Position numbers and translations under genes: made by a program
In this document: piece after piece, positions 7,767-16,766 of the stretch
Layout: every line of letters starts with the position of its first letter
Position numbering within the stretch: the stretch's first letter is position 1
IMG/VR virus record: IMGVR_UViG_3300033146_001994
Location: 1-64,000 of that record
Source of the DNA: a virus
Direction: 5' to 3' (one strand)
Length of the DNA: 64,000 bases
Notes under the pieces: model-generated
Database searches by the model: none
What the model saw: the letters and a program-made list of their open reading frames with translations, nothing else
Told to the model about the DNA's origin: nothing

Positions 7767-8134
7767 TAAAAAAAAATAATTGTTGTTGTAAAAATATCTT
7801 CAAATCATATTAAAATATATTGTTGTTTAATAGTGTAATAAATTCTTTTATGTGTGAAAACATGAAATATAAATTACACAATGTCCGCATTAAATTGGAT
7901 GAATTGCTGGAAAACTAAATAAAATATAGAGTTTATATTTTACATGTCAATCAGCAGCCAAGCAAAACTTAGGTTAAAAGAGTTTTGAAGGTTCAACGAC
8001 TAGGAGAATGAGCCTAACAATAATTTCTCCCAAGAGCGTCCGACACTATGAATTTTTTTATAGTGATGATATAGTCTAAACTTATAAGAAATTATAAGAA
8101 CTAAGTGGTAAACTCACTTAGGGTAATAAAATTG
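7767..8134 (+). ncRNA. Group I self-splicing intron in DnaB-like helicase gene
   Basis: A 368-nt insertion without an ORF. The R element GGTTCAACGACTAG lies at about 7990-8003 and the S element GATATAGTCT at 8068-8077; their GACTA and TAGTC form P7. A P/Q-like segment lies near 7895-7970. Exon 1 ends with U (7766), the intron ends with G (8134), and joining restores SADI-SEKQQYSF in frame. The stretch between R and S contains GCCTAACA, also present in slightly different form in the polymerase intron (GCCCTAACA), so the two are probably related IA-type introns. Splice points are inferred. Confidence 0.85.
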
Positions 8135-8512
8135 AGTGAAAAACAACAATACAGTTTTAAAGGTAATTCAATTATAGAAAAGGTAAAACCATCACTAGAT
8201 GGACTTGGAGATAATAAAAAAACTCAACGAAATGTAGATATAGTTTTAGGATTATTCTCTCCTGCTAGATATAATATTACTAATTATCCAATAGGATATG
8301 GAGATTCAGCCTCGTCATATGCAATCAATAGGATGGGCGATGCTTATAGAGAGCTATCTATACTTGCCAACAGGTCAGGTGGAGGATTACACTCTGTAGA
8401 TTTATATTTTGATGGTGCAGTTAATTATTTTAAAGAATTACCTACAACATTAGGAGAACGAGATTATATAAATATTCAAAATAGAAAAATTAAACATGAA
8501 ATTACCTACTGA
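8135..8512 (+). CDS. DnaB-like replicative helicase, exon 2
   Basis: C-terminal part of the helicase RecA fold: SEKQQYSF..., then GLGDNKKTQRNVDIVLGLFSPARY, which corresponds to the region of DnaB-type enzymes with L.gS..i.q.aD.vl.l, followed by a C-terminal lobe rich in Gly and Ser (ANRSGGGLHSVDLYFDG). The Arg/Lys residues after the Asn-rich turn could act as arginine or lysine fingers. A GTG at 8105 gives a longer open frame, but that segment lies within the intron and matches no helicase sequence. The end overlaps the next ATPase gene by 17 bases. Confidence 0.78.
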   Translation, partial: SEKQQYSFKGNSIIEKVKPSLDGLGDNKKTQRNVDIVLGLFSPARYNITNYPIGYGDSASSYAINRMGDAYRELSILANRSGGGLHSVDLYFDGAVNYFKELPTTLGERDYINIQNRKIKHEITY

Positions 8513-9212
8513 ATTTATAGAGCCATTAACAATAAATCCTAGGATTTTAATATTATTTGGTAAGCCTAAATGTGGTAAAACCTCAGCATTGGCACAGTTA
8601 GAAGATAATCTATTAATTGATTTAGAAAAGGGTTCTGATTTTGTACGTGCATTAAAAGTAAATGTAAATAATTTAGAAGAATTAAAAGACTTGAAACAAA
8701 GCCTGCAAGAATCTAAACATAAATATAAATATATTACTTTTGATACTGCTACAAAATTAGAAGAAATAGTATTACCTTTAGCTCTTGCTAAATATAAAAC
8801 AACACCGCAAGGTAAAAATACTACTGTAAGAGATGTCAGGCATATAGCAAATGGATTAGGGTATCTCTTTTTAAGGGAGTCTTATAAAGAGGTAATTGAT
8901 GGATTTAGAGAATTTGCTGACTGTCTTATTCTTTTAGGGCATGTAAAAGATAAACAAATTACAAATAAGGACGGAGATTATACTGAACTTACATTGGATT
9001 TGTCAGGAAAATTAGCTAATATTATGACCGCTAATTCTGATGCTCTTGGATATGTGTATAGAAAAGATAATTTAACTTTAGTAGATTTTACTACTACTGG
9101 AACATTAGTAGCAGGCGCTAGAGTTGAACATTTAAGAGGTAAAACCATTACTTTAACAGAAAGTGATGAAAACGGAGTATTAACAACTCACTGGGATAGA
9201 ATTTTTAAATAA
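8496..9212 (+). CDS. P-loop ATPase, RecA/Sak4-like or AAA_24 type
   Basis: A 238-residue ATPase. Walker A is FGKPKCGKTSAL (residues about 21-32), then LLIDLEKGSDFV, and Walker B is YITFDTATKLEE. The order Walker A, a short DLEKG segment and TFD matches the phage AAA_24/Sak4-like group, small RecA relatives used in recombination and annealing; crAss-like phages encode such an ATPase in the replication block. LILLGHVKDKQI and SDALGYVYR are usual for the family. Overlaps the helicase by 17 bases. Whether it acts as a recombinase or as a helicase loader cannot be told from sequence. Confidence 0.75.
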   Translation: MKLPTEFIEPLTINPRILILFGKPKCGKTSALAQLEDNLLIDLEKGSDFVRALKVNVNNLEELKDLKQSLQESKHKYKYITFDTATKLEEIVLPLALAKYKTTPQGKNTTVRDVRHIANGLGYLFLRESYKEVIDGFREFADCLILLGHVKDKQITNKDGDYTELTLDLSGKLANIMTANSDALGYVYRKDNLTLVDFTTTGTLVAGARVEHLRGKTITLTESDENGVLTTHWDRIFK

Positions 9213-9244
9213 TAATTTTTATAAACAAATTAAATTAAGTAATC

Positions 9245-9547
9245 ATGGCAGAACATTTGAAAGTAAGTAAAGAAGAAATTGTAAATTTATTTGAACAAGG
9301 GTATTCAAAAAAAGAAGTTAAAGAAGAACTGTATCCAAACATTCCTGCAAATATGTGGAACTCTATTTGGGAACAAGTAGGATTAAAAGGTAAAGTAGCT
9401 CCTAAGTATACATTTGAAATAGTTGAAGATGTAAATGAGGTAGCAGAAACACTTACACCTGAACCAAACACCCTAGCAAATGGTGATGTTGAACAAGGGT
9501 CTAATAGTGAACCTCAAGATAAGGATGATATGCCTACATATCTATAG
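9245..9547 (+). CDS. Small HTH-like hypothetical protein (100 aa)
   Basis: The first 50 residues read as three short helices, with VSKEEIVNLFEQGYSKKEVK resembling the helix-turn-helix of small regulators or resolvases. The last 45 residues are acidic, Asn/Gln-rich and probably disordered (TLTPEPNTLANGDVEQG). It lies between the ATPase and the probable SSB and is likely co-expressed with both. The gene ends with TAG, supporting the normal meaning of TAG in this phage. DNA binding is a guess from the helical pattern. Confidence 0.6.
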   Translation: MAEHLKVSKEEIVNLFEQGYSKKEVKEELYPNIPANMWNSIWEQVGLKGKVAPKYTFEIVEDVNEVAETLTPEPNTLANGDVEQGSNSEPQDKDDMPTYL

Positions 9548-9593
9548 ACTAAGAAAATAAAATTAATTTTAATAATTTAAAACAAATAAAACT

Positions 9594-10502
9594 ATGGCTT
9601 TAACAGCAAACAAAGCAGACGAGAAAACAACTAAAGAATTTCTGAACTATACAGGAGTAATTCCATTTGAAGTAGTTGCATTTAATCCTGACAGTATAAA
9701 ATTGAATGAATTAGGACTAAATTTTGATGCAAAAAGTCCAATTAGTGATGACACTTTTAATGCAGGGCATAAAAATTATAGTGCTACTTTTTGGTTAAGA
9801 AACGCTAAATTTGCATATAAAAACGGTGAAAATGTTGTAGAAGTAGAAGCAGGAGCTATTCTAACTTCTATATCATTTTATATTGGAGACTCTGTTGCTG
9901 AATCTAAAACAGGTAAAACATTATTTATTAATGGTTATGGTGATACTATATATGCTGAAAGCATAGAGTATATCAAAGACAATTACGAGTGGTTTGATTC
10001 TTTCAAATTAAGAGGTGCTCATAAAGGAGAATCTGATTTATATTTATTCTTACGTGCATATGCAAACCTTAAATATTCTAAAAACGAATCGGATGAGAAT
10101 TGTTTAGAAAATCCTAAACAACTTTTTGAGGATGATACTGAACTTGTAGAGTATATAAATGGTCTTATTAAAGAAACTCCTAAAAGAATTGTATTTTTAT
10201 TAACTGGATTTAAAAATACAGGTACTGATGACAATGGTAATGTTAAAATGCGTCAAGTTGTGTATAAAAAATTCTACCAAAAGAAATCACAGTTTAATTC
10301 AGCAGTTTCTAATTTTACTAGTTTTATTAATTGTACTAGAATTAAAAAGAATAAAGAAGATAAAATTGCTGAAAGAGAGCCTAAAATGGACTTCTATACT
10401 ATAGAGCCACAAGGATTTGACTATAGCACTATTTGTAGTAAATTAGAAAAAACAGAAGATGTTAATGATGATTTATATAGCGGTGCAGAAGATATGTTTT
10501 AA
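9594..10502 (+). CDS. Probable single-stranded DNA-binding protein
   Basis: A 302-residue protein with a beta-rich core and an acidic C-terminal tail ending DVNDDLYSGAEDMF. An acidic tail with a terminal aromatic residue is the hallmark of SSB proteins (E. coli SSB, T7 gp2.5, T4 gp32), which use it to recruit replication partners. Position between the recombination ATPase and the primase fits. I see no OB-fold signature that would settle the question by eye. It is followed by a strong terminator at 10527. The call is inference from tail, size and neighbours. Confidence 0.5.
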   Translation: MALTANKADEKTTKEFLNYTGVIPFEVVAFNPDSIKLNELGLNFDAKSPISDDTFNAGHKNYSATFWLRNAKFAYKNGENVVEVEAGAILTSISFYIGDSVAESKTGKTLFINGYGDTIYAESIEYIKDNYEWFDSFKLRGAHKGESDLYLFLRAYANLKYSKNESDENCLENPKQLFEDDTELVEYINGLIKETPKRIVFLLTGFKNTGTDDNGNVKMRQVVYKKFYQKKSQFNSAVSNFTSFINCTRIKKNKEDKIAEREPKMDFYTIEPQGFDYSTICSKLEKTEDVNDDLYSGAEDMF

Positions 10503-10526
10503 ATAGCAGTTTTTAATTATTAAATT

Positions 10527-10559
10527 CAGGGAATATATTAAGTTATATTCCCTGTTTTT
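10527..10559 (+). terminator. Strong intrinsic terminator
   Basis: CAGGGAATATA (10527-10537) pairs perfectly with TATATTCCCTG (10544-10554) around a 6-base loop, followed by five T residues. It closes the polymerase-helicase-SSB unit ahead of the primase gene. Confidence 0.9.
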
Positions 10560-10575
10560 ATTTAAAGTAATAAGT

Positions 10576-11595
10576 ATGGCATTATCTAAAAGAAATAGTA
10601 TTACAATTACTGAATTATATCAAATGATTCCTCCTGAAAGAATTTTTGAATTTTATTGCACACATTGGAAAGATGTTTCATATAAGCTAGACACATTATT
10701 TATAAGTGATACTAGAGGCGATGATAAAAGACCTAGTGCAATGATAAAAAAGTCAATAAGTAATAAGTTGTATTATATTGACTTTGGAGATGGTATTCCA
10801 CAAAGTGCTGTATATTTAGTAAGCTATCTATACTCTATTACTATTAAAGATGCTATTGATAAAATTCTTTTAGATATTCCAAACAATAATGAAAGTAATG
10901 TGTCTACTGGTATAAATATGACTAGAACATCCTCCATACACAGTCCTAGAAGTACAAATACTAGAATTAATATACAGCCTGTTAAATGGAATAAAAGTAA
11001 TTTTAATTACTGGAAACAGTACGGTTGGACAGTGGAGAATTTAGAGAAATGTAAAATTTATCAAGTTACAAAGATATGGGTAAATGGCAAAAGAATATTT
11101 TTTTATGATAAGGCATTTTGTATAACTTATTATACGCATAATAATATTATACGTCGTAAGATATATTTTCCTGAAAGAACTGATAATAGGTTTATATCAA
11201 ATGTGGATACTACAATTGTACAAGGTTGGGAAATTTTACCAAAACAAGGAGGAGATGTATTGATTATTACTAAAGCATTTAAAGATATAGGGTCATTCCT
11301 GAATATTGGAATTTATAGTTGTGCTACTAATAATGAAACATCTTTTTTCCCTGAAAATGTAATAATAAAACTTAAAAAAAGATGGAAACATATTATTGTA
11401 TGGTGGGATAATGATAGAACAGGTGTAGAAATGGGATTATATTTTGCATTAAAATATGATTTAAAATTTATCTGCAATGACTATAAATTACCTAAAGACC
11501 CATCTGATTTATTTAAAGCTTATGGTAAAGAAAAATTTAAAGAATTTGTAAATTTAAAACTAAATTTAAATGAAAATACTGGAAACAAAACATGA
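10576..11595 (+). CDS. Toprim-domain primase-like protein
   Basis: A 339-residue DnaG-type protein. The N-terminal part has a small domain with YYIDFGDGI, similar to the strand around phage CHC2-like regions but without zinc ligands. The Toprim domain lies at about residues 230-310: DVLIITKAFKDIGSFL replaces the usual ITEGxxD with Lys at the catalytic Glu position, and IIVWWDNDRTGVEMG provides DxDxxG. Many phage Toprim proteins carry such a K variant, so activity is uncertain but primase ancestry is clear. It overlaps the rIIA-like gene by 26 bases. It would make primers for the DnaB/PolA replisome. Confidence 0.72.
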   Translation: MALSKRNSITITELYQMIPPERIFEFYCTHWKDVSYKLDTLFISDTRGDDKRPSAMIKKSISNKLYYIDFGDGIPQSAVYLVSYLYSITIKDAIDKILLDIPNNNESNVSTGINMTRTSSIHSPRSTNTRINIQPVKWNKSNFNYWKQYGWTVENLEKCKIYQVTKIWVNGKRIFFYDKAFCITYYTHNNIIRRKIYFPERTDNRFISNVDTTIVQGWEILPKQGGDVLIITKAFKDIGSFLNIGIYSCATNNETSFFPENVIIKLKKRWKHIIVWWDNDRTGVEMGLYFALKYDLKFICNDYKLPKDPSDLFKAYGKEKFKEFVNLKLNLNENTGNKT

Positions 11596-13762
11596 AATAG
11601 ATGTTTTAAATGTAGAACAAGCACAAAGTAAAATAAATACAAATAAATTACAAAAAGCGTTTGAATTACTTAGTTCTATATATAAAAATCCTATTAAATC
11701 TGTCATACGTGAGTACACATCTAATGCTGTGGATGCAAATGTTGCAAACAATAGTACCAATCCTGTAGCTGTATTCTATACTAAAATTGTAGATGACTAT
11801 TATTTTAATGTACGAGACTATGGTACAGGAATGAGTAAACAGTTTATGCAGGATATTTATTTTAACTATCTTGAAACAACAAAAGAAGATTCAGATGATT
11901 TTATTGGAGGGTTTGGAATTGGAGCTAAAAGTATATTCTCATACAATGTAAATGGTGTTTTATTTGTAGAAACTATTTATAATGGAGTTAAATATGTATG
12001 GACTTATTATAAAGACGAAAATAATATTCCTAGCTATACTTTAATGTCAGAAATGCCTACTACAGAATTATCAGGCACGTTGGTAAGATTTAAAATTGAA
12101 TGTAATGACTATTCTGTATTTTTAAATACTTCTAACAACATTCTACGCTATATTGACAATATTATTTTATTAGATATAGATAAAACAAATCTGTTTGAAC
12201 ATAACGAAGTGACTGAGTTTAAATACTTTAAAACTACTTGTGATAATGATTCAAGTATTGTATTATTGCTGGGAAATATTGTATATGACGTTGACTATAA
12301 CGAGATTACAGTTAATTACAATGACAAGCATATCCAAATTGCTGTAAAATTTGGTATTGATGAGTTAACACCTAGTTATAATAGAGAAACTTTTTATTAT
12401 AATGCTTCAACTAGAAAATTCATTCAAAATAGAGTGAATGCCGCAATTAAGGAAGTATATAGCATCCAAAAAGCACAAGCAGTTATTGATATTCCAAATA
12501 TAGAACCCAACCAATTTACACACGGTATAACTTGTAAAGATAAAGTACTAGATATGCCAAATCCCATAGAACAAAATTATAAATCCTTAGTGGAAGCTGT
12601 TCCCTCATTTGTACCTACATCTAAGTTTTCTGTTTTAGTACGTTATAGAAGAGTATATACTAAAAATTATGGGTTTAAAGGAAATTATAATGGAGAGGAT
12701 AAAATCATTGTAGCAGACAGCAAGTCGTTAACACAGCGTAATAGAAAATTGTACTGTAATATAGAGTTTGCAGACAAAAACATAATATTACTAATCAAAA
12801 ACACTAATATAACACTTGATATCTATCGTCGTATATTAGGTTTATACAGAGTTCCTAAAAAAGATTGGAGGAAATTAATAATAGCCCATCAAAAGTTAGA
12901 ACAATTAGCTTTAAAAGACAGTATAGAATTTGAAACAATTAAAATAACTCCTGAATGGAAACTTGCACATAGTGAGCACTTTACAAAAAATTATACTAGT
13001 GGATTTAAGTATAAAAACTATGTGCCTGGAACAATTATAGATGTTACTACTGAATCAGAAACATCAGAATTGCAAGCATTAATTGATTTTAAAGGTATTA
13101 TAATATACGGCATGCATGATGATAAAGCTATTTTACTTGCAATAAAAAAAGTTTTAAAAAGATGGAATTACAAAAATAACATTAAAGTAATAAGTATGTC
13201 TAAAAAATATTATACACAATTAGAAAAACTAGATAATCCTAAGTTTTTGAATGTTTCTGAATTTAATGGTAAGTTTTATAAACTTTTGAGAAACATAGCA
13301 ACTGCTGAGTATTTGCATGCAACGTTAGATATTGAGAATGTATTTGAAGACAATAAAATCTTAAATATGTTTAATACATCAATTTCAAATGAAGTTTATT
13401 TATTAGAACAGTTTTTAGATAAATACCTTATAAACAGTTACTATACTACTAGAGTACCATTTAGGAAAATCTTATTAAATGCTTTTATTGAAAATAACGA
13501 TTTAAATGAGGAAATTTTAGAAAAATTTAAAAAAATAAAAAAGTATTATAAATTTTATAGTGAAGTAGTTGTATTGGCAAATAAACAGGCATACGATGTA
13601 GAGTTTTATATTGGAATTGCTGGGGCTTTAAAATATAAATTACATAAATTAATTAATAATAATAAAAAGAAAGGAGTTGCTACTGACAAAGACTTATTTA
13701 TAAATCCTATATGGTATACAAATAATAAAAAATTAATTCGTAAAAAATATAATCTAAATTAA
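11570..13762 (+). CDS. rIIA: rIIA-like GHKL ATPase
   Basis: A 730-residue protein with the Bergerat (GHKL) ATP-binding fold at the N-terminus: the N box SVIREYTSNAVDAN (Glu and Asn for Mg-ATP), the G1 box DYGTGM, the G2 box GGFGIGAKS and SGTLVRFKI. The remainder is long and alpha/beta mixed without other known domains. This matches T4 rIIA, a membrane-associated protein that lets the phage overcome RexAB-type exclusion. The next gene is rIIB-like, one base apart from its stop, so the T4 pairing is kept. Its role in a crAss-like phage is inferred from T4. Confidence 0.82.
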   Translation: MKILETKHEIDVLNVEQAQSKINTNKLQKAFELLSSIYKNPIKSVIREYTSNAVDANVANNSTNPVAVFYTKIVDDYYFNVRDYGTGMSKQFMQDIYFNYLETTKEDSDDFIGGFGIGAKSIFSYNVNGVLFVETIYNGVKYVWTYYKDENNIPSYTLMSEMPTTELSGTLVRFKIECNDYSVFLNTSNNILRYIDNIILLDIDKTNLFEHNEVTEFKYFKTTCDNDSSIVLLLGNIVYDVDYNEITVNYNDKHIQIAVKFGIDELTPSYNRETFYYNASTRKFIQNRVNAAIKEVYSIQKAQAVIDIPNIEPNQFTHGITCKDKVLDMPNPIEQNYKSLVEAVPSFVPTSKFSVLVRYRRVYTKNYGFKGNYNGEDKIIVADSKSLTQRNRKLYCNIEFADKNIILLIKNTNITLDIYRRILGLYRVPKKDWRKLIIAHQKLEQLALKDSIEFETIKITPEWKLAHSEHFTKNYTSGFKYKNYVPGTIIDVTTESETSELQALIDFKGIIIYGMHDDKAILLAIKKVLKRWNYKNNIKVISMSKKYYTQLEKLDNPKFLNVSEFNGKFYKLLRNIATAEYLHATLDIENVFEDNKILNMFNTSISNEVYLLEQFLDKYLINSYYTTRVPFRKILLNAFIENNDLNEEILEKFKKIKKYYKFYSEVVVLANKQAYDVEFYIGIAGALKYKLHKLINNNKKKGVATDKDLFINPIWYTNNKKLIRKKYNLN

Positions 13763-13763
13763 T

Positions 13764-15068
13764 ATGGAAAATAAATTTAAAAAAATAAAGGCATTATTTT
13801 TAGATAATAATATCATTATTTCTATTAATAATAACATAATCTCTCTAAAGAGTAATAACACTGAATGGGAAACATTTAAAAAAGAACTTGCAGAGTTTAA
13901 TGGTATTTTAGATTCAGATACAGACAGTTCTAGTATAGAACATAAGTTTAAATCTATCAAAGAGTTTATAATAGAAAAAAGTCAAACGGTAAATACTACA
14001 AAAGAGGGGTATTCTTTAAAGCATATTTTAAACTTATTACGAATTGAAAATTTAGAAACAGAGGAATATAAAACTCTTAAGATTGAATTTTTAGAAGCAT
14101 TAAAAAAATCAAACTATGACCATCTTTTTAAGGAGATAAATGAAAATGTGGTATTTTTATACACTACTACTATAATTCCACCTATCTTTATGAAAGCATT
14201 TATAGATGCAGAAAAGAATAATTTATATTCAAAAATATCACTTATCAACTTTTGGAAAAACCTATGTGCAAATCCTAATAAGCAGATAAGATATGATGCT
14301 TTTAAATGGATTTATACTTCTAAGTTTGCTATTACTAATTCAGGCAATCTTATTACATATAGAAATGTGGATAACGATAGGGAATACAATAAGAATATTC
14401 TTAAAATAACTGTACAAGTTTTTGAAAAGGTAATTCAACTTACTAGAAGACAAGAAGATATTTACAAGTACAATATCTATAAAAATGGGGATGAGATAAT
14501 TATAGCAAAAACCAGTGAATTTCCTATGATAGCTACTTTGCAGGAAGAGTATGACAATTTAATTTCTACAAACAACTGTTCTCTTATTCCTAGATTCCAT
14601 GCACAACATCAAGGTGCTTATGGACAGGATATAACATTAGGTATTCCCGTTACAATGCCTAGGGATAAATGCGATATGGATGCTAATTCTAGTTGTAGTA
14701 AAGGTCTACATCAAAAATCTTTGGAATATGGTTTAAATTTGGGAGACACAGTTTTAGTATGTTTAGTAAATCCATATGATATTGTAGCTATTCCTACTAA
14801 CGATTGTACTAAAATGCGTACATGTAGGTATTTACCATTTGGCATAGCAGAAAAGGATAAGGCAGGAAATATTATACCTTGGGAAGAGGGTACATATAAT
14901 TTTCCTAAGAATATTTTAAACAAATTAGAAGTTGCCATATCATTCGATAACTCTGACAGGTTTATAGACGAACTTAAAGAATACAATGTAATATCAAAAG
15001 ACCTAACTAAAGAATTTTTTAATATAAATGTAACACAAACACGTAAATATTATGATGACAGAAGTTGA
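13764..15068 (+). CDS. rIIB: rIIB-like protein
   Basis: A 434-residue protein. Its centre carries the rIIB signature: FWKNLCANPNKQIRYDAFKW, then FAITNSGNLITYRNVD and later SLIPRFHAQHQGAYGQDITLG, LGDTVLVCLVNPYDIVAIP and TCRYLPFGIAE. The N-terminal 180 residues are helical, acidic and lysine-rich. rIIA and rIIB of T4 work together to counter host exclusion. Only one base separates it from rIIA, so both are surely translated from one message. The last 17 bases overlap the nuclease gene. Confidence 0.8.
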   Translation: MENKFKKIKALFLDNNIIISINNNIISLKSNNTEWETFKKELAEFNGILDSDTDSSSIEHKFKSIKEFIIEKSQTVNTTKEGYSLKHILNLLRIENLETEEYKTLKIEFLEALKKSNYDHLFKEINENVVFLYTTTIIPPIFMKAFIDAEKNNLYSKISLINFWKNLCANPNKQIRYDAFKWIYTSKFAITNSGNLITYRNVDNDREYNKNILKITVQVFEKVIQLTRRQEDIYKYNIYKNGDEIIIAKTSEFPMIATLQEEYDNLISTNNCSLIPRFHAQHQGAYGQDITLGIPVTMPRDKCDMDANSSCSKGLHQKSLEYGLNLGDTVLVCLVNPYDIVAIPTNDCTKMRTCRYLPFGIAEKDKAGNIIPWEEGTYNFPKNILNKLEVAISFDNSDRFIDELKEYNVISKDLTKEFFNINVTQTRKYYDDRS

Positions 15069-16023
15069 ATATAGAGCGTATGATGCTATAAATTATAGCA
15101 CCTTATCACAGTTAGATAAAGACCCTAAATATGTAAATTCGCCAAAAGAAGCAACACAGGCAATGCTTGAAGGGTCTGCATTAGATACTTTAATGTTTAA
15201 TGAACAGAATTTTTATAATCTTTTCTATGTAGCAGATGAAAGTATAAAAGTATCTGATGCTTTAAAGGCAGTTTTAGAAGAAATCAATGCTGTTTTGCCT
15301 AATAATAATTTAGATGATGAAGCTATAAGACCTAAAGTTATAAGTATAGCACATGCAAACAATTATTACAATGCAATTAAAAAAGAAGATACATTTTATA
15401 AAAAAATAGTAAATCCTGCTTCAATTGCATATGTTAAAGCATTACAAGAATCTGTAGGCAAAACTATTATATCATATGAATTATTTATATGGTTAAAAAC
15501 TGCAAAAGAAATGCTGTTAACAAATTCTTTTACAAAAAGTTATTTTAATTCTACCAATGCTGATATTAAAGTACAATTTCAAGTGCCTATTATATGGTAT
15601 AGTGATGAAAATGAATGTAAGTCTTTGCTAGATATTTTAATTGTCAATGATAAAGCTAAATGGGCAATTCCTGTAGATTTAAAAAAGTCAGGAGATACCA
15701 ATTTTATAGGTTCATTTTTCAAGTTTAAATATTTAATACAGGCTAGTATGTATTATGATGCTGTAAAATATAAGTATCCTGATTATACCGTACATACTCC
15801 TAGATATATTGCAGCATTTTTAACAGATGTTAATAGACCTAGAGTATATAACATAGATGAAAAACTTTTAGAAATTGGTAAAAATGGAGGTATACTTTCT
15901 AGTGGAAGAGAAATAAACGGATACAAACAACTTATACTAGACTTGAAATGGCACAGAGAAGCAGATTTATGGGAATATCCTAGGGAATATTATGAAAACT
16001 TACACTATAATATTAAAGCTTAA
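15052..16023 (+). CDS. PD-(D/E)XK exonuclease, RecE/YqaJ-like
   Basis: A 323-residue nuclease. An N-terminal AINYSTLSQLDKDPKYV and ATQAMLEGSALDTLMF match the start of RecE/PDDEXK phage nucleases (lSpSsl...p..f...pk.......lG...h.ll). The catalytic core shows ECKSLLDILI (Asp), AIPVDLKKSG (D-x-K, with Leu between) and the YLIQASMYYDAV motif (Q-x3-Y). Together with the Sak4-like ATPase and SSB this forms a plausible recombination set. Two ATGs sit side by side at 15052 and 15055; either can be the start. Confidence 0.78.
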   Translation: MMTEVEYRAYDAINYSTLSQLDKDPKYVNSPKEATQAMLEGSALDTLMFNEQNFYNLFYVADESIKVSDALKAVLEEINAVLPNNNLDDEAIRPKVISIAHANNYYNAIKKEDTFYKKIVNPASIAYVKALQESVGKTIISYELFIWLKTAKEMLLTNSFTKSYFNSTNADIKVQFQVPIIWYSDENECKSLLDILIVNDKAKWAIPVDLKKSGDTNFIGSFFKFKYLIQASMYYDAVKYKYPDYTVHTPRYIAAFLTDVNRPRVYNIDEKLLEIGKNGGILSSGREINGYKQLILDLKWHREADLWEYPREYYENLHYNIKA

Positions 16024-16025
16024 TT

Positions 16026-16766
16026 ATGTTTATAGAATGCATACAAAATAAGTATAGAGTACTGAATACTACAGTCGAATTTATAATAGAGACTGTAAAT
16101 AAACTAAGTATTATTAGTACTAGTCCTATAGAAATTACCGATTATTATATTAAAACAGGAGATATAATGATTAGACTAGGAGATGTTATAAAAGTAACAT
16201 TGCCGAATAAAGTCAGTACTACTTATACATGCAACTATATTTCAAAAGAAGATTTATTGTTTCCTAAGATATATCTAACAGAATATAAAGTCAATACGTC
16301 ACTGTTGTACATATTACCTACATTGGGAAAAGATGCAGAATATTTTAAGCCTGCTACTTTTATAAATACATGCTTAATAACTAAAAATGTTAGGTATTTA
16401 TACATTATAGCAAGAAAAACTGATACAATGAATTATATTGCATGGATAAATCTTCTTAAGTCACATAGTTTATTTATAAGTTCATTTAAAAATAAAAGTT
16501 TCATGTATCTAAAATTTCAAATTCCTGAAAAAAATATTGAAGATGTTAAACTTTTATTACAAGGTAAATTTTCAAAAATATCAAATTTGCTAAAACAACA
16601 AATCTTGCAATTTTTTGATTATAATATGGAAAATTCTTATATAGCACAAGTACTTTATAAATCACCTAAATTGAAAAAAATGATGGAACAAAAATTAGAT
16701 GTTAAAATACCTAAGGATATTGAATTGTACTCAAAACCTACATTACAATTAGAATTTTGGGATTAG
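16026..16766 (+). CDS. Hypothetical protein (246 aa)
   Basis: Not recognised. The first 80 residues are beta-rich, ending in IRLGDVIKVTLPNKVST, which could be a small beta-barrel. The rest is helical and basic, with KNKSFMYLKFQIPEKN and a Lys/Met-rich segment (SPKLKKMMEQKLDVKIP). No membrane segment. It sits 2 bases after the nuclease and ends with TAG directly before the ATG of UDG, so it is part of the repair and recombination operon. A nucleic-acid role is likely only by neighbourhood. Confidence 0.6.
   Translation: MFIECIQNKYRVLNTTVEFIIETVNKLSIISTSPIEITDYYIKTGDIMIRLGDVIKVTLPNKVSTTYTCNYISKEDLLFPKIYLTEYKVNTSLLYILPTLGKDAEYFKPATFINTCLITKNVRYLYIIARKTDTMNYIAWINLLKSHSLFISSFKNKSFMYLKFQIPEKNIEDVKLLLQGKFSKISNLLKQQILQFFDYNMENSYIAQVLYKSPKLKKMMEQKLDVKIPKDIELYSKPTLQLEFWD

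Noticed and set aside
8105-8512. Helicase exon 2 as a separate gene from GTG at 8105
   Set aside because: The first ten codons lie in the group I intron and match no helicase; the join at 7766/8135 restores the motif.
9545-9547. TAG stop reassigned to Gln, as in some crAss-like phages
   Set aside because: TAG ends several genes with the next start adjacent (for example 16764-16766), and no long proteins have in-frame TAG.
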